Assembly (NCBI RefSeq): GCF_029211225.1
Contig: NZ_JARGEM010000001.1
Coordinates: forward strand, 496,001-560,000
Direction: 5' to 3'
Length of the DNA stretch: 64,000 nt
Source of the DNA: Antiquaquibacter metalliresistens
GTDB taxonomy: Bacteria > Actinomycetota > Actinomycetes > Actinomycetales > Microbacteriaceae
Under the pieces are notes generated by a model. That model was not told the origin of the DNA, ran no database searches, and worked only from the letters and a program-made list of their open reading frames with translations. The translations under genes were made by a program, and so were the position numbers. Every line of letters starts with the position of its first letter. Positions within the stretch are counted from its first letter, which is position 1. Positions 31,336 through 38,469 of the stretch are shown here, one piece after another.

Positions 31336-33060
31336 TCAGTTCGCGATCCAGACCGTGGTGTCGGTCGGCAGCACGCCACCGGTGATCTCCTCGCTCGCGA
31401 GCAGCACCTCGCCGATCGGCAGTTCGACCGGCACCTTGCCGAGGTTCGCCAGCACCGTGACCGGTCCGTTGCGGAATGCGACGACCGACGATCCGAAGCC
31501 CTTCAGCCACTCGATGCGCCCGGCACCGAGTTCGAGCTCGCGGCGCAGTCGCAGTGCGGTGCGGTAGAGCTCGAGGGTGCTGCCGGGAATGCCCACCTGG
31601 GTGTCGCGGGCGAACGGGTCCCAGTCGGCCGGCTGCGGCAGCCAGCTCTTGCCCGAGGTGTTGAAGCCGTAGGCGGGCTTGTCGGCCTCCCAGGGGATCG
31701 GCACGCGGCATCCGTCGCGACCGTACTTCTCGCCGTTGGTGCGGAACCAGGTCGGGTCCTGCCGGGCCTCGTCGGGCAGCTCCATGTCTTCGGGCAGCCC
31801 GAGCTCCTCGCCCTGGTAGAGATACGCGCTGCCGGGCAGGGCGAGCATCAGGGATGTCGCGGCCCGCGCCCGACGCAGCCCGAGCACCGGGTCGGGCTTG
31901 CCGGGTGAGAGCGGCCCGATGCCTGCGCCCTGGGGGCTGTCGGCGGTCAACGCCAGGCGCGAGGCGTGACGCACGACGTCGTGGTTGGAGAGCACCCAGG
32001 TGGACGGCGCACCCACGCCTTCGAAGGCCGCGAGCGACTCCTTGATCACGCGTCGCAACGCCGGCGCCTTCCAGTCGGTGAACATGTAGGCGAAGTTGAA
32101 GGCCTGACTCATCTCGTCGGGCCGCACCCAGAGGGCGACCTTCTCGAGCGGGTCCACCCAGGCCTCGGCGCACAGCACACGGTCACCCTCGTACTCGGCG
32201 AGCACCGAGTGCCATTCGCGCCAGATCTCGTGCACGCCCGCCTGACCCCAGTAGGGCGGGTCCGGGGGCTCGGTCGGGTCTTCGATGGCGGGCGCGAGCA
32301 CGGAGTCGTCGTGCTGCCCGCCGCCCATCGAGGCGCCCTCGGCGGGCGGGGTGTAGTCGGGCAGGCCGGCCTGCTTGATCATGCCGTGCGCGACATCCAC
32401 CCGGAATCCGTCGACACCGCGGTCGAGCCAGAACCGCAGGATGTCTTTGAACTGCTCGCGAACCCACGGGTTCTCCCAGTTGAGGTCGGGCTGGGTCTTG
32501 TCGAAGATGTGCAGGAACCACTGCCCGGGCGTGCCGTCGGGGCGCGTCACGCGCTCCCACATCGATCCGCCGAAGACGGACTCCCAGTTGTTGGGCGGCA
32601 GGTCACCGTTCGGCCCCTTGCCCTCGCGGAACATGTAGCGGTCGCGCTCGGGCGAACCCTCGGGGGCGGCCAGTGCCTCCTGGAACCAGCGGTGCTGGTC
32701 GGAGGTGTGGTTGGGCACCATGTCGGCGATCACCTTGAGGCCGAGCCCGTGGGCGGTGGCGAGCAGGCGATCGAAGTCCGCGAGGGTGCCGAACAGCGGG
32801 TCGACGTCGCAGTAGTCGGAGACGTCGTATCCGGCATCCTTCTGCGGGGAGCGGAAGAACGGCGAGAGCCAGATCGCGTCGACCCCGAGCTCGGCGAGCG
32901 CCCCGAGACGGCTCGTGATGCCGGCGAGGTCGCCCACTCCATCGCCCGTGGAGTCCGCGAAGGATCGCGGATACACCTGGTAGATCACCGCGGTGCGCCA
33001 CCACTCGCTTCCGGTGGTCACGAGGGTGCGCTTGGCGTCGGCCGGGTCGGTGGTCGTCAT
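31336..33060 (-). CDS. GH13 alpha-glucosidase (oligo-1,6-glucosidase type)
   Basis: 574 residues, cytosolic. It hydrolyses terminal alpha-glucose units. Conserved regions: VIADMVPNHTSDQH, DGFRVDVAHG (nucleophile Asp near residue 218), LCAEAWVDP (acid Glu near 297) and WVLSNHDVVRH (Asp near 360). The start YQVYPRSFADSTGDGVGDL is typical of GH13_30/31 glucosidases. The ATG at 33060 is chosen because TATCGT lies 6 bases upstream; a GCAAGCGCTTAC operator sits just before that. The same operator precedes the importer at 58452, so they may share a regulon. Confidence 0.93.
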   Translation of the reverse strand: MTTTDPADAKRTLVTTGSEWWRTAVIYQVYPRSFADSTGDGVGDLAGITSRLGALAELGVDAIWLSPFFRSPQKDAGYDVSDYCDVDPLFGTLADFDRLLATAHGLGLKVIADMVPNHTSDQHRWFQEALAAPEGSPERDRYMFREGKGPNGDLPPNNWESVFGGSMWERVTRPDGTPGQWFLHIFDKTQPDLNWENPWVREQFKDILRFWLDRGVDGFRVDVAHGMIKQAGLPDYTPPAEGASMGGGQHDDSVLAPAIEDPTEPPDPPYWGQAGVHEIWREWHSVLAEYEGDRVLCAEAWVDPLEKVALWVRPDEMSQAFNFAYMFTDWKAPALRRVIKESLAAFEGVGAPSTWVLSNHDVVRHASRLALTADSPQGAGIGPLSPGKPDPVLGLRRARAATSLMLALPGSAYLYQGEELGLPEDMELPDEARQDPTWFRTNGEKYGRDGCRVPIPWEADKPAYGFNTSGKSWLPQPADWDPFARDTQVGIPGSTLELYRTALRLRRELELGAGRIEWLKGFGSSVVAFRNGPVTVLANLGKVPVELPIGEVLLASEEITGGVLPTDTTVWIAN

Positions 33061-33066
33061 TGGGCC

Positions 33067-33086
33067 ACGATATCGCAAGCGCTTAC
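33067..33086 (-). promoter_or_regulatory. -10 element and LacI-type operator for GH13 gene
   Basis: On the minus strand TATCGT (33072-33067) ends 6 bases before the ATG. Two bases upstream lies GTAAGCGCTTGC (33086-33075), a near-perfect palindrome with central CG as bound by LacI/GalR regulators. Its position between -35 and -10 fits repression. Confidence 0.65.
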
Positions 33087-33173
33087 ACGCCTTCTGCGCA
33101 CTCGACCGCCGAGCGGGCCCCCGCGGGGTGCTAATCTCTTACGGTGCCATCGGGCGTTCTGCCCGGATTGTGC

Positions 33174-33245
<72 letters not shown>

Positions 33246-33278
33246 CGGTGGTCCGTTTTTCTTCTGCGGATGCCGCGT

Positions 33279-33352
33279 GGCTGGGTAGCTCAGTTGGTGA
33301 GAGCGCACGACTCATAATCGTGAGGTCGCGGGTTCGAATCCCGCCCCAGCTA
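33279..33352 (+). tRNA. tRNA-Met (CAU), elongator type
   Basis: 74 bases: acceptor GGCTGGG paired with CCCAGCT (first pair G-T), anticodon CAT in stem CACGA...TCGTG, T-arm GCGGGTTCGAATCCCGC. The paired first base and absence of the initiator GGG/CCC anticodon stem argue for an elongator. It lies 33 bases after tRNA-Thr, probably in the same transcript. Confidence 0.93.
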
Positions 33353-33354
33353 CA

Positions 33355-33394
33355 GACGAAGAATGGCCCCGCTCCTGCGGGGCCATTCTTCGTC
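33355..33394. terminator. Terminator after tRNA-Met
   Basis: 18-base arms at 33355-33372 (GACGAAGAATGGCCCCGC) and 33377-33394 pair perfectly around TCCT. It closely resembles the hairpin after tRNA-Tyr. Confidence 0.85.
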
Positions 33395-33493
33395 TTCGGG
33401 TGGGGCGGATTGAGACCCCGCTCTGGCGTGGGGCCCCGGCCGCCGGTTCCGGCGCACCGCGCAGCGGTGTGACGGCCGTGCGCCGCCGGGGAG

Positions 33494-33510
33494 TCGAATC
33501 CCGCCCCAGC
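33494..33510 (+). repeat. Partial duplication of tRNA-Met 3' end
   Basis: TCGAATCCCGCCCCAGC is identical to 33334-33350 in the tRNA-Met gene, 160 bases upstream. It resembles an att-site scar; no integrase is seen. Confidence 0.6.
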
Positions 33511-33592
33511 CGTTCCGGCGCCCGCGAGTGGGCTGCGAAACTCGGGGCATGCGATGTGTCACATCCCCTCCCGCCCCGGACATGTCCTTGAT

Positions 33593-34135
33593 GTGAGCGA
33601 ACCAACGTCCAGCGAAGCGGATTACCGCGCGTTCTTCCGCGAGGTGTATCCGGACCTCCTGCGCTTTGCACAGCGACGGGTCGAGCCGTCCGAGGCGGAG
33701 GAGGTGGCCGCCGAGGCGATGCTGATCGTCTGGCGGCGCTTCGACCGTGCGCCACGGGAGCCGAGCGATCGGCGCGCGTGGACGTTCGGAGTGGCGCGCA
33801 ACGTGCTCTTCAACACCCGTCGCTCGCGGACGCGCTGGAACGCCTTGGGCGTGCGGCTCGCCGCGCACGCGGTGCCGTCGACCGACGACCACGCGGAGCG
33901 GGTGAACGCGAGCGTCGACGTGCGGCGCGCGTGGGAGCAGCTCACGCCATCCCAGCAGGAGACGCTCGCGCTCACGATCCTCGACGGGCTGCGCGCGAAC
34001 GAGGCGGCCGTGGTGCTCGGCATCAGCGCCGTCAGCTACCGTGCGCGGCTCACCCGGGCCCGTCGCGCGTTGCGAGTGCTGCTTCGGGATGATGCGGCCG
34101 CTCACACCACCCTGATCGAAAGGCAAGCGCAATGA
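33593..34135 (+). CDS. ECF-type RNA polymerase sigma factor
   Basis: 180 residues with the two-domain plan of ECF sigma factors. Region 2 spans YPDLLRFAQRRVEPSEAEEVAAEAMLIVWRRF (key parts AEEVAAEAMLIVWRRF) and AWTFGVARNVLFNTRR; region 4 is LTPSQQETLALTILDGLRAN then VLGISAVSYRARLTRARRAL, the -35-binding helix-turn-helix. GTG 33593 is preferred as start; an ATG at 33554 would add 13 unlikely residues. The stop overlaps the start of a membrane protein gene (ATGA), which is the usual place of an anti-sigma factor. Confidence 0.9.
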   Translation: MSEPTSSEADYRAFFREVYPDLLRFAQRRVEPSEAEEVAAEAMLIVWRRFDRAPREPSDRRAWTFGVARNVLFNTRRSRTRWNALGVRLAAHAVPSTDDHAERVNASVDVRRAWEQLTPSQQETLALTILDGLRANEAAVVLGISAVSYRARLTRARRALRVLLRDDAAAHTTLIERQAQ

Positions 34136-34935
34136 AGTTCACCGACTCCGCCATCCGGGCACTCGATCCGGCCGACACCGGCCTGAGCGAGGCACAGCGA
34201 GCCAGGGCGGATGCCCTGCTCGAACGCATCGTCGCCGGCGAGGCCGCGGCGCCCGTCCGCCGCCGAGCCGCCATCGGCTGGCGCATCGCAGGAGCCCTGG
34301 TCGCGACCGCCGCGGTGACGGCGGCGATCGTCGTGGTGCCGGGCCTGGGGCGCGGTTCGGCCGCGGTGGCGTCCTGGACCGCCGAGCCGAGCGTCGCGAC
34401 CGCGGCCGACCTGCGCGTCGCCGAGGCGGCCTGCCGGTCGACGTTGCGGTTCGTCGATGACATCGATCAGATCCCGCTCGCGCTCGCCGAACGCCGAGGC
34501 GACGTGCTCGGACTCTTGTTCTGGCGCGAGAACCCCGAGCTCGCCGTCTCGTGCCTCGCGGTGCTGCCCCTGGGCGCCGAGGCCGTCTCGGAGGTGCACG
34601 GCGGATCGGGAGGGTCGTCCGGCCCCGCGATCGTGCCGCCCGCCGGCACGGTCATCGAGGGCGCGATCTCGCAGGACACCATCGGCGGCTCCCCGCTCTC
34701 CATGGTCAACGGCGGCGTCGGCGAGAACGTCGTCGGGGTCACGATCCACTCGGGCGACCTCACGGCCGAGGCGACGGTCGCGGACGGTCGATACACGGCA
34801 TGGTTGCCCGGTGCCGTCTTCTCCGGCATCGGCCAGCCGAGCGGGCGTGGCGGACCGGAGGTGACGCTCAGCTACGACCTGGAACTCAGCGACGGCACCG
34901 TGCTCACGAACGTCGAGCCGTACATCCCGCGCTGA
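34132..34935 (+). CDS. Membrane protein coupled to ECF sigma factor
   Basis: 267 residues, not recognised. A cytosolic N-terminus (DSAIRALDPADTGLSEAQRARADALLERIVAG by key part LSEAQRARADALLERIV) precedes one membrane helix (about residues 48-68) and a large outside region with two cysteines (AACRST and AVSCLAV). There is no HxxxCxxC zinc anti-sigma motif. The N-terminal LDPAD...LSExQRARADxLLxRI pattern is common in actinobacterial proteins encoded after ECF factors (CU044_5270-like). I infer a sensor or anti-sigma role from the 4-base overlap. Confidence 0.78.
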   Translation: MKFTDSAIRALDPADTGLSEAQRARADALLERIVAGEAAAPVRRRAAIGWRIAGALVATAAVTAAIVVVPGLGRGSAAVASWTAEPSVATAADLRVAEAACRSTLRFVDDIDQIPLALAERRGDVLGLLFWRENPELAVSCLAVLPLGAEAVSEVHGGSGGSSGPAIVPPAGTVIEGAISQDTIGGSPLSMVNGGVGENVVGVTIHSGDLTAEATVADGRYTAWLPGAVFSGIGQPSGRGGPEVTLSYDLELSDGTVLTNVEPYIPR

Positions 34936-34943
34936 TCGCTGGG

Positions 34944-34977
34944 GATGAGGCGCCGGGTGCGTGCCCGGCGCCTCATC
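34944..34977. terminator. Bidirectional hairpin terminator
   Basis: GATGAGGCGCCGGG (34944-34957) pairs perfectly with 34964-34977 around TGCGTG, between the convergent sigma operon and the next gene. Confidence 0.8.
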
Positions 34978-34978
34978 G

Positions 34979-35644
34979 CTACAGCCAGAGCGCGGGGATC
35001 GTCAGCGTCAGCACGAGCGCGACGAGGAAGATCGCACCGGCGACCGAGCTGAGCACGACCTTGACGAGGTAGTTGCGCACGATCGCGGCGATACCGAGCA
35101 GGAACAGCGACAGGGCCATGAGCACGGTGTTCAACGTCTGGCGGTCGCTGAGGCCGTTCGCCTCGTCGCCCTCGGCGATCGTGGCATCCGCGAGGTCGCT
35201 CTTCTCGGCGTAGCCGCCGAACAGTGCGGCCTGGTAGTCCTCGCTGTTGAGCGGGCTGTAGTAGAAGTCGGGGTCGGAGGCGTTCTGCTCGTCGGCCCAG
35301 GCGATGGCCGCCTCGAGCTCGGGGGAGACCGACTCGAAGAAGATGGTGTCGTACTTCTCCTGAGCGAGGGGGTCGCCGGCCGCGGCATCCAGCTGCAACT
35401 CGCGCAGTCGCACGATCAACTGCCCGTCCTGCGTGTACTGCTGGTTGCCTTCGAGGTACATCGACTCGGCCTCGGTGGCGAGGTTCGAGCCGACCGTGTA
35501 CTTCTGCGTCATCTGACCGTCGTAGAGCGCGCTCTGGAACGAGGCGTACGCCGTCACGACGGCGATCAGGCCCAGCATGATCGCGATGATCAGCTCGATG
35601 TGGCGCTTGAGGAAGGACTCAGTGACGGGGGTTTCGGATGACAA
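34979..35644 (-). CDS. Membrane protein of unknown function
   Basis: 221 residues. One membrane helix near the N-terminus (about residues 16-36, HIELIIAIMLGLIAVVTAYA), a long acidic outside or inside domain rich in Asp/Glu/Tyr (residues 40-160), and two C-terminal helices (about 168-190 and 195-219). The start appears to be TTG 35644, with GGAG 8 bases upstream on the coding strand. The plan resembles DUF4337-like bacterial membrane proteins, but I am not certain. It is a single gene. Confidence 0.75.
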   Translation of the reverse strand: MSSETPVTESFLKRHIELIIAIMLGLIAVVTAYASFQSALYDGQMTQKYTVGSNLATEAESMYLEGNQQYTQDGQLIVRLRELQLDAAAGDPLAQEKYDTIFFESVSPELEAAIAWADEQNASDPDFYYSPLNSEDYQAALFGGYAEKSDLADATIAEGDEANGLSDRQTLNTVLMALSLFLLGIAAIVRNYLVKVVLSSVAGAIFLVALVLTLTIPALWL

Positions 35645-35719
35645 CGGGGCAACTCCGGTTCGACGATGGCGGGTGGGGCTGCGTCAGTATATTGCCGCGC
35701 AGCCGCCGCCCTTCGCCGG

Positions 35720-35935
35720 TCAGTCCCGCTGGAACGCCGCCTTCGCCTCCGCGACCGTCGGGAAGGTGCCGATGGTGCGCGCCAGGTGCGTGGAGGCGAC
35801 GAATCCGAGAGTGTCGGCTTCGATCATCCCGGCGAACTCGCCGTCGCGGTGCCCCACCCAGAGTCCGGGTTGCACGACGGTCCACACGATGCCGGCGGGT
35901 CGCTGGCGCGCGGGTCGCGGCTGGGTCAACGTCAT
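35720..35935 (-). CDS. Small conserved-looking protein, unknown function
   Basis: 71 residues with no membrane helix. It starts at ATG 35935 behind a textbook Shine-Dalgarno (GCAAGGAGCAACC). The sequence has an IVWTVVQPGLWVGHRDGEFAG beta-strand region (key part GLWVGHRDGEFAG), then MIEADTLGFVAST and a closing helix FPTVAEAKAAF. This resembles small actinobacterial proteins that read as a compact alpha/beta unit. A longer in-frame reading to 36232 is unlikely because of the strong internal ribosome site. It is divergent from the 27-codon gene at 36213. Confidence 0.7.
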   Translation of the reverse strand: MTLTQPRPARQRPAGIVWTVVQPGLWVGHRDGEFAGMIEADTLGFVASTHLARTIGTFPTVAEAKAAFQRD

Positions 35936-36127
35936 GGTTGCTCCTTGCGTTCTTCGTCGAATGCAGGGCGATGCTCTTGGTGGAGCGGGTGCTGTGTGTC
36001 GATCCAAACACTCGGCCCGGCGCGTGTCGAGGGGTTGCGGATGAACTCTCGGCGTGCGATCAGGATGTCGGCGGCCCGCGCTAGCCTGGACCGAGATTCG
36101 CGACACGCCGAAACACAACATGTAGGG

Positions 36128-36165
36128 GAATGACATTCGTGTGATTCCGGTTATATAGTGATAAT
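36128..36165 (+). promoter_or_regulatory. AT-rich promoter and GAATGACATTC palindrome
   Basis: GAATGACATTC (36128-36138) is an 11-base perfect palindrome. It is followed by an unusually AT-rich stretch with TATAGT (36154-36159) and GATAAT (36160-36165) as -10 candidates. The stretch lies about 48 bases upstream of the 27-codon gene. Confidence 0.5.
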
Positions 36166-36212
36166 CCACCGCAAACAGCGGGTGAACACGAGAAGACTTA
36201 GGGGAGGTTCCG

Positions 36213-36296
36213 ATGGACAACGAGACTGACACCGTGGGTGGCTACGCCGTTCCCATGGACCCGATGGATCTCCTGCAGTGCGACAGCTGCCAGTAG
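36213..36296 (+). CDS. 27-residue acidic peptide with C-terminal CxxC
   Basis: ATG 36213 opens 27 codons after a GGGGAGG Shine-Dalgarno at 36201-36207. The peptide begins MDNETDTVGGYAVP and ends DPMDLLQCDSCQ. It is strongly acidic (six Asp/Glu), has no Lys or Arg, and carries a CxxC next to the C-terminus. An AT-rich promoter lies upstream and a strong hairpin terminator 22 bases downstream, so it is a complete unit of its own. It could be a metal- or thiol-active mini-protein, a peptide precursor or a signal peptide. No modifying enzyme or transporter gene is adjacent. I do not recognise the family. Confidence 0.65.
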   Translation: MDNETDTVGGYAVPMDPMDLLQCDSCQ

Positions 36297-36317
36297 GCAG
36301 CAGCACCTCAGATCCCG

Positions 36318-36346
36318 GCCCCGGTCGACCTCACGGTCACCGGGGC
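36318..36346 (+). terminator. Terminator of the 27-codon gene
   Basis: GCCCCGGT (36318-36325) pairs with ACCGGGGC (36339-36346); inside, GACC/GGTC extends the stem around TCAC with one bulged C. TTTCGGTTTC follows. Confidence 0.75.
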
Positions 36347-36388
36347 TTTCGGTTTCACGGGGCAGGATCGCGTGCCGCGGCCGGTCGC

Positions 36389-36394
36389 TAGGCT
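36389..36394 (+). promoter_or_regulatory. -10 element for MaoC-MaoC-murB operon, leaderless start
   Basis: TAGGCT ends 6 bases before GTG 36401; the hexamer is identical to that at 557. Confidence 0.6.
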
Positions 36395-36400
36395 GGCTGC

Positions 36401-36847
36401 GTGTCAGTCAACCCCGATCTCGTGGGCCGAGCCTTCGCGCCCGTCGCGCCCTACCTCGTGGGCCGCGAGAAGGTGCGCGAGTTCGCTCGAGCCGTGTTCG
36501 CCACCAGCCCGCTGAACCACGACCCCGCCGCCGCGGTCGCCGCTGGGTACGCGGATGTCGTCGCTCCTCCCACGTTCCCCGTCGTGATTCAGGAGGCGAC
36601 GCTGCAGCAGTTGCTCGCGGAGCCGGATGCCGGCATCGACTTCAGCCGCGTCGTGCACGGCGATCAGCGCTTCAGCTACACCCGCCCGGTGGTGGCCGGC
36701 GACGAGCTCACCGCCACGCTCGCGGTGACGAGTGTGAAGACGCTCGGCGGCAACGCAATGGTCACGGCGGAGTCGACGATGGTCGACGCCGCAGGCGAGC
36801 ACGTCGTGACCGCGATTTCGACCTTGGTGGTGCGGGCGGATGACTGA
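36401..36847 (+). CDS. MaoC-like N-terminal dehydratase domain protein (HadA-like)
   Basis: 148 residues, hot-dog fold, of the FAS1-like dehydratase type. In mycobacteria the HadA partner pairs with HadB or HadC to dehydrate 3-hydroxyacyl-ACP. Features are YLVGREKVREFARAV, VVAPPTFPVVI, VHGDQRFSYTRPVVAGDEL, and TLVVR at the end. It lacks the catalytic His of MaoC domains, as expected for the structural partner. It overlaps the next MaoC gene by 8 bases, so a heterodimer is likely. It is the first gene of the operon with murB. Confidence 0.87.
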   Translation: MSVNPDLVGRAFAPVAPYLVGREKVREFARAVFATSPLNHDPAAAVAAGYADVVAPPTFPVVIQEATLQQLLAEPDAGIDFSRVVHGDQRFSYTRPVVAGDELTATLAVTSVKTLGGNAMVTAESTMVDAAGEHVVTAISTLVVRADD

Positions 36848-37244
36848 GCTCACCGTCGGCGACGTGGTGGCCGAGCGCACCACCCACCTCACGCGCGACT
36901 CCCTCGTGCGGTACGCCGGGGCATCCGGCGACTTCAACCCGATCCACTACCGTGACGACATCGCGCGCTCCGTCGGGCTGCCGGGTGTGCTCGCCCACGG
37001 CATGCTCACCATGGGGCTCGCGGTGCAGCCAGTCGTCGATTGGCTCGGCGACCGTGGCTGGGTGCGGGACTATCAGGTGCGCTTCACCCGTCCCGTGCTC
37101 GTGGACCCAATCGACGGCGCGACGGTGACGGTCGTCGCGAAGGTCGGCGCGGTGGAGGACGGCGGCGCGCGCATCGACCTCACGGTGACGTTCGCCGACC
37201 AGACCGTGCTCGGCAAGGCGCAGGTGCTGGTCGCCTTCGCGTGA
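36840..37244 (+). CDS. MaoC-like dehydratase, catalytic subunit (HadB-like)
   Basis: 134 residues. The (R)-specific hydratase signature is present: YAGASGDFNPIHYRDDIARS, with the catalytic Asp and His in GDFNPIH, then GVLAHGML and FTRPVLVDPIDG. It would dehydrate 3-hydroxyacyl thioesters together with the preceding subunit. Its stop overlaps the murB start (TGATG). In mycobacteria such pairs belong to mycolic acid synthesis; here, in an organism probably without mycolates, ordinary fatty-acid metabolism is more likely. Confidence 0.88.
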   Translation: MTELTVGDVVAERTTHLTRDSLVRYAGASGDFNPIHYRDDIARSVGLPGVLAHGMLTMGLAVQPVVDWLGDRGWVRDYQVRFTRPVLVDPIDGATVTVVAKVGAVEDGGARIDLTVTFADQTVLGKAQVLVAFA

Positions 37245-38317
37245 TGCTGCTCTCCGAACTCACCACCATGCGGGTCGGCGGGCCGGCGCGCGAACTCGTG
37301 ACCGCGACGACGCGGGACGAGATCGTGGAGGCCGCCCGCCGCGTGTGGTCCGCCGGCGACGAGTGGCTCGTGCTGGGCGGCGGCAGCAACGTGGTGGTCT
37401 CGGATGAGGGCTTCGACGGCACGGTCATCCACGTCGCCTCGCGGGGCATCGACCGCGCGACCGACGGGGTGCCGCGACTGCTCGTGCAGGCGGGGGAGCC
37501 GTGGGATGCGGTGGTGCACTATGCGGTCGAGCACGGGCTCGCCGGCATCGAGGCGCTCGGCGGCATCCCGGGTTCGGCGGGTGCGGCTCCCATGCAGAAC
37601 ATCGGGGCCTACGGGCAGGAGGTGGGCGGGTCGCTGGTCGCGATCGAGTTCCTCGACTACCTGACCGGGGAGATCGAGCACGTGCCGGCCTCTGAACTCG
37701 AGCTGGGATACCGCACGTCGGCGCTGAAGCGCGGCAGACAGGGCGTCGTGCTCGCCATCGAGCTCGAACTCACGCCCTCGACGCACGGCGCGGTCGGCTA
37801 CGCCCAGCTCGCCGCGGCACTCGGTCTGCCGATGGGCGGGAGCGCGCCGCTGCGTGACATCCGCGCGCGGGTGCTCGAGCTGCGGGCGTCGAAGGGCATG
37901 GTGCTCGACCCGGGCGACCCGGACTCGGTCAGCTGCGGCTCGTTCTTCACCAATCCGATCGTGCCCGAGAACGTCGCGCGACGGCTGCCGGTGGATGCTC
38001 CGCGCTGGCCGGTCGAGCCCGAGCCGTCACCGGTCGCCGTGCCTCTCGGCGCCGAGCCCATCGCGCCGAGGCCGGAGTCCGACCTGGTCAAGCTCAGCGC
38101 CGCGTGGTTGATCGAGCGCTCCGGGATCGCGCGCGGCTTCCGGCTGCCGGGCTCGCGCGTGGCGATCTCGAGCAAGCACACCCTCGCGATCACCAATCGA
38201 GGGGATGCCACGGCCGAGGAGGTCGCGCAGCTCGCGCGCTACATCCGCACCCGCGTCGCCGCCCAGTTCGGCATCGAGCTGCAACCGGAGCCCGTCGCCG
38301 TCGGCGTGGAACTCTAG
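37244..38317 (+). CDS. murB: UDP-N-acetylmuramate dehydrogenase
   Basis: 357 residues. MurB reduces UDP-GlcNAc-enolpyruvate to UDP-MurNAc in peptidoglycan synthesis. It opens LSELTTMRVGGPARELV, has the FAD-binding LVLGGGSNVVVSDEGF, GIEALGGIPGSAGAAPMQNI, GYRTSALK, the catalytic Ser in DSVSCGSFFTNP and the C-terminal AAWLIERSGIARGF. ATG 37244 shares a base with the MaoC stop; GTG 37241 is possible too. It is of the type I, longer actinobacterial form. Confidence 0.95.
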   Translation: MLLSELTTMRVGGPARELVTATTRDEIVEAARRVWSAGDEWLVLGGGSNVVVSDEGFDGTVIHVASRGIDRATDGVPRLLVQAGEPWDAVVHYAVEHGLAGIEALGGIPGSAGAAPMQNIGAYGQEVGGSLVAIEFLDYLTGEIEHVPASELELGYRTSALKRGRQGVVLAIELELTPSTHGAVGYAQLAAALGLPMGGSAPLRDIRARVLELRASKGMVLDPGDPDSVSCGSFFTNPIVPENVARRLPVDAPRWPVEPEPSPVAVPLGAEPIAPRPESDLVKLSAAWLIERSGIARGFRLPGSRVAISSKHTLAITNRGDATAEEVAQLARYIRTRVAAQFGIELQPEPVAVGVEL

Positions 38318-38343
38318 CCAGCACCTGCCCGCCGGACATGCGC

Positions 38344-38453
38344 GTGGCGGGAGTTGTTGACCCGTGGCGGGAGTAACACCTCTCGCCGCGCGTGAACTGC
38401 TCCCGCCGGATGCGGAATAACTCCCGCCACACAACCACAACTCTCGCCGCGCG
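38344..38453. repeat. Nested GTGGCGGGAGTT repeats
   Basis: GTGGCGGGAGTT (38344-38355) is matched exactly in reverse at 38419-38430, with another GTGGCGGGAGT at 38364 and CTCCCGCC at 38400. TCTCGCCGCGCG is repeated directly at 38381 and 38442. The cluster fills the space between murB and lysE. Confidence 0.75.
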
Positions 38454-38469
38454 CCGCCGCCCCCCCGGC

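Noticed and set aside
35936-36232. N-terminal extension of the 71-residue protein up to 36232
   Set aside because: The internal ATG at 35935 has a perfect Shine-Dalgarno, and the extension would cover the divergent promoter of the 27-codon gene.
36213-36296. RiPP precursor with local maturation genes
   Set aside because: The peptide itself is kept as a gene, but no radical SAM, cyclodehydratase, lanthipeptide synthetase or dedicated exporter lies next to it, so a RiPP cluster is not supported.
38344-38453. Possible CRISPR array
   Set aside because: Repeat units are short, unevenly spaced and in both orientations; there are no cas genes in the window.
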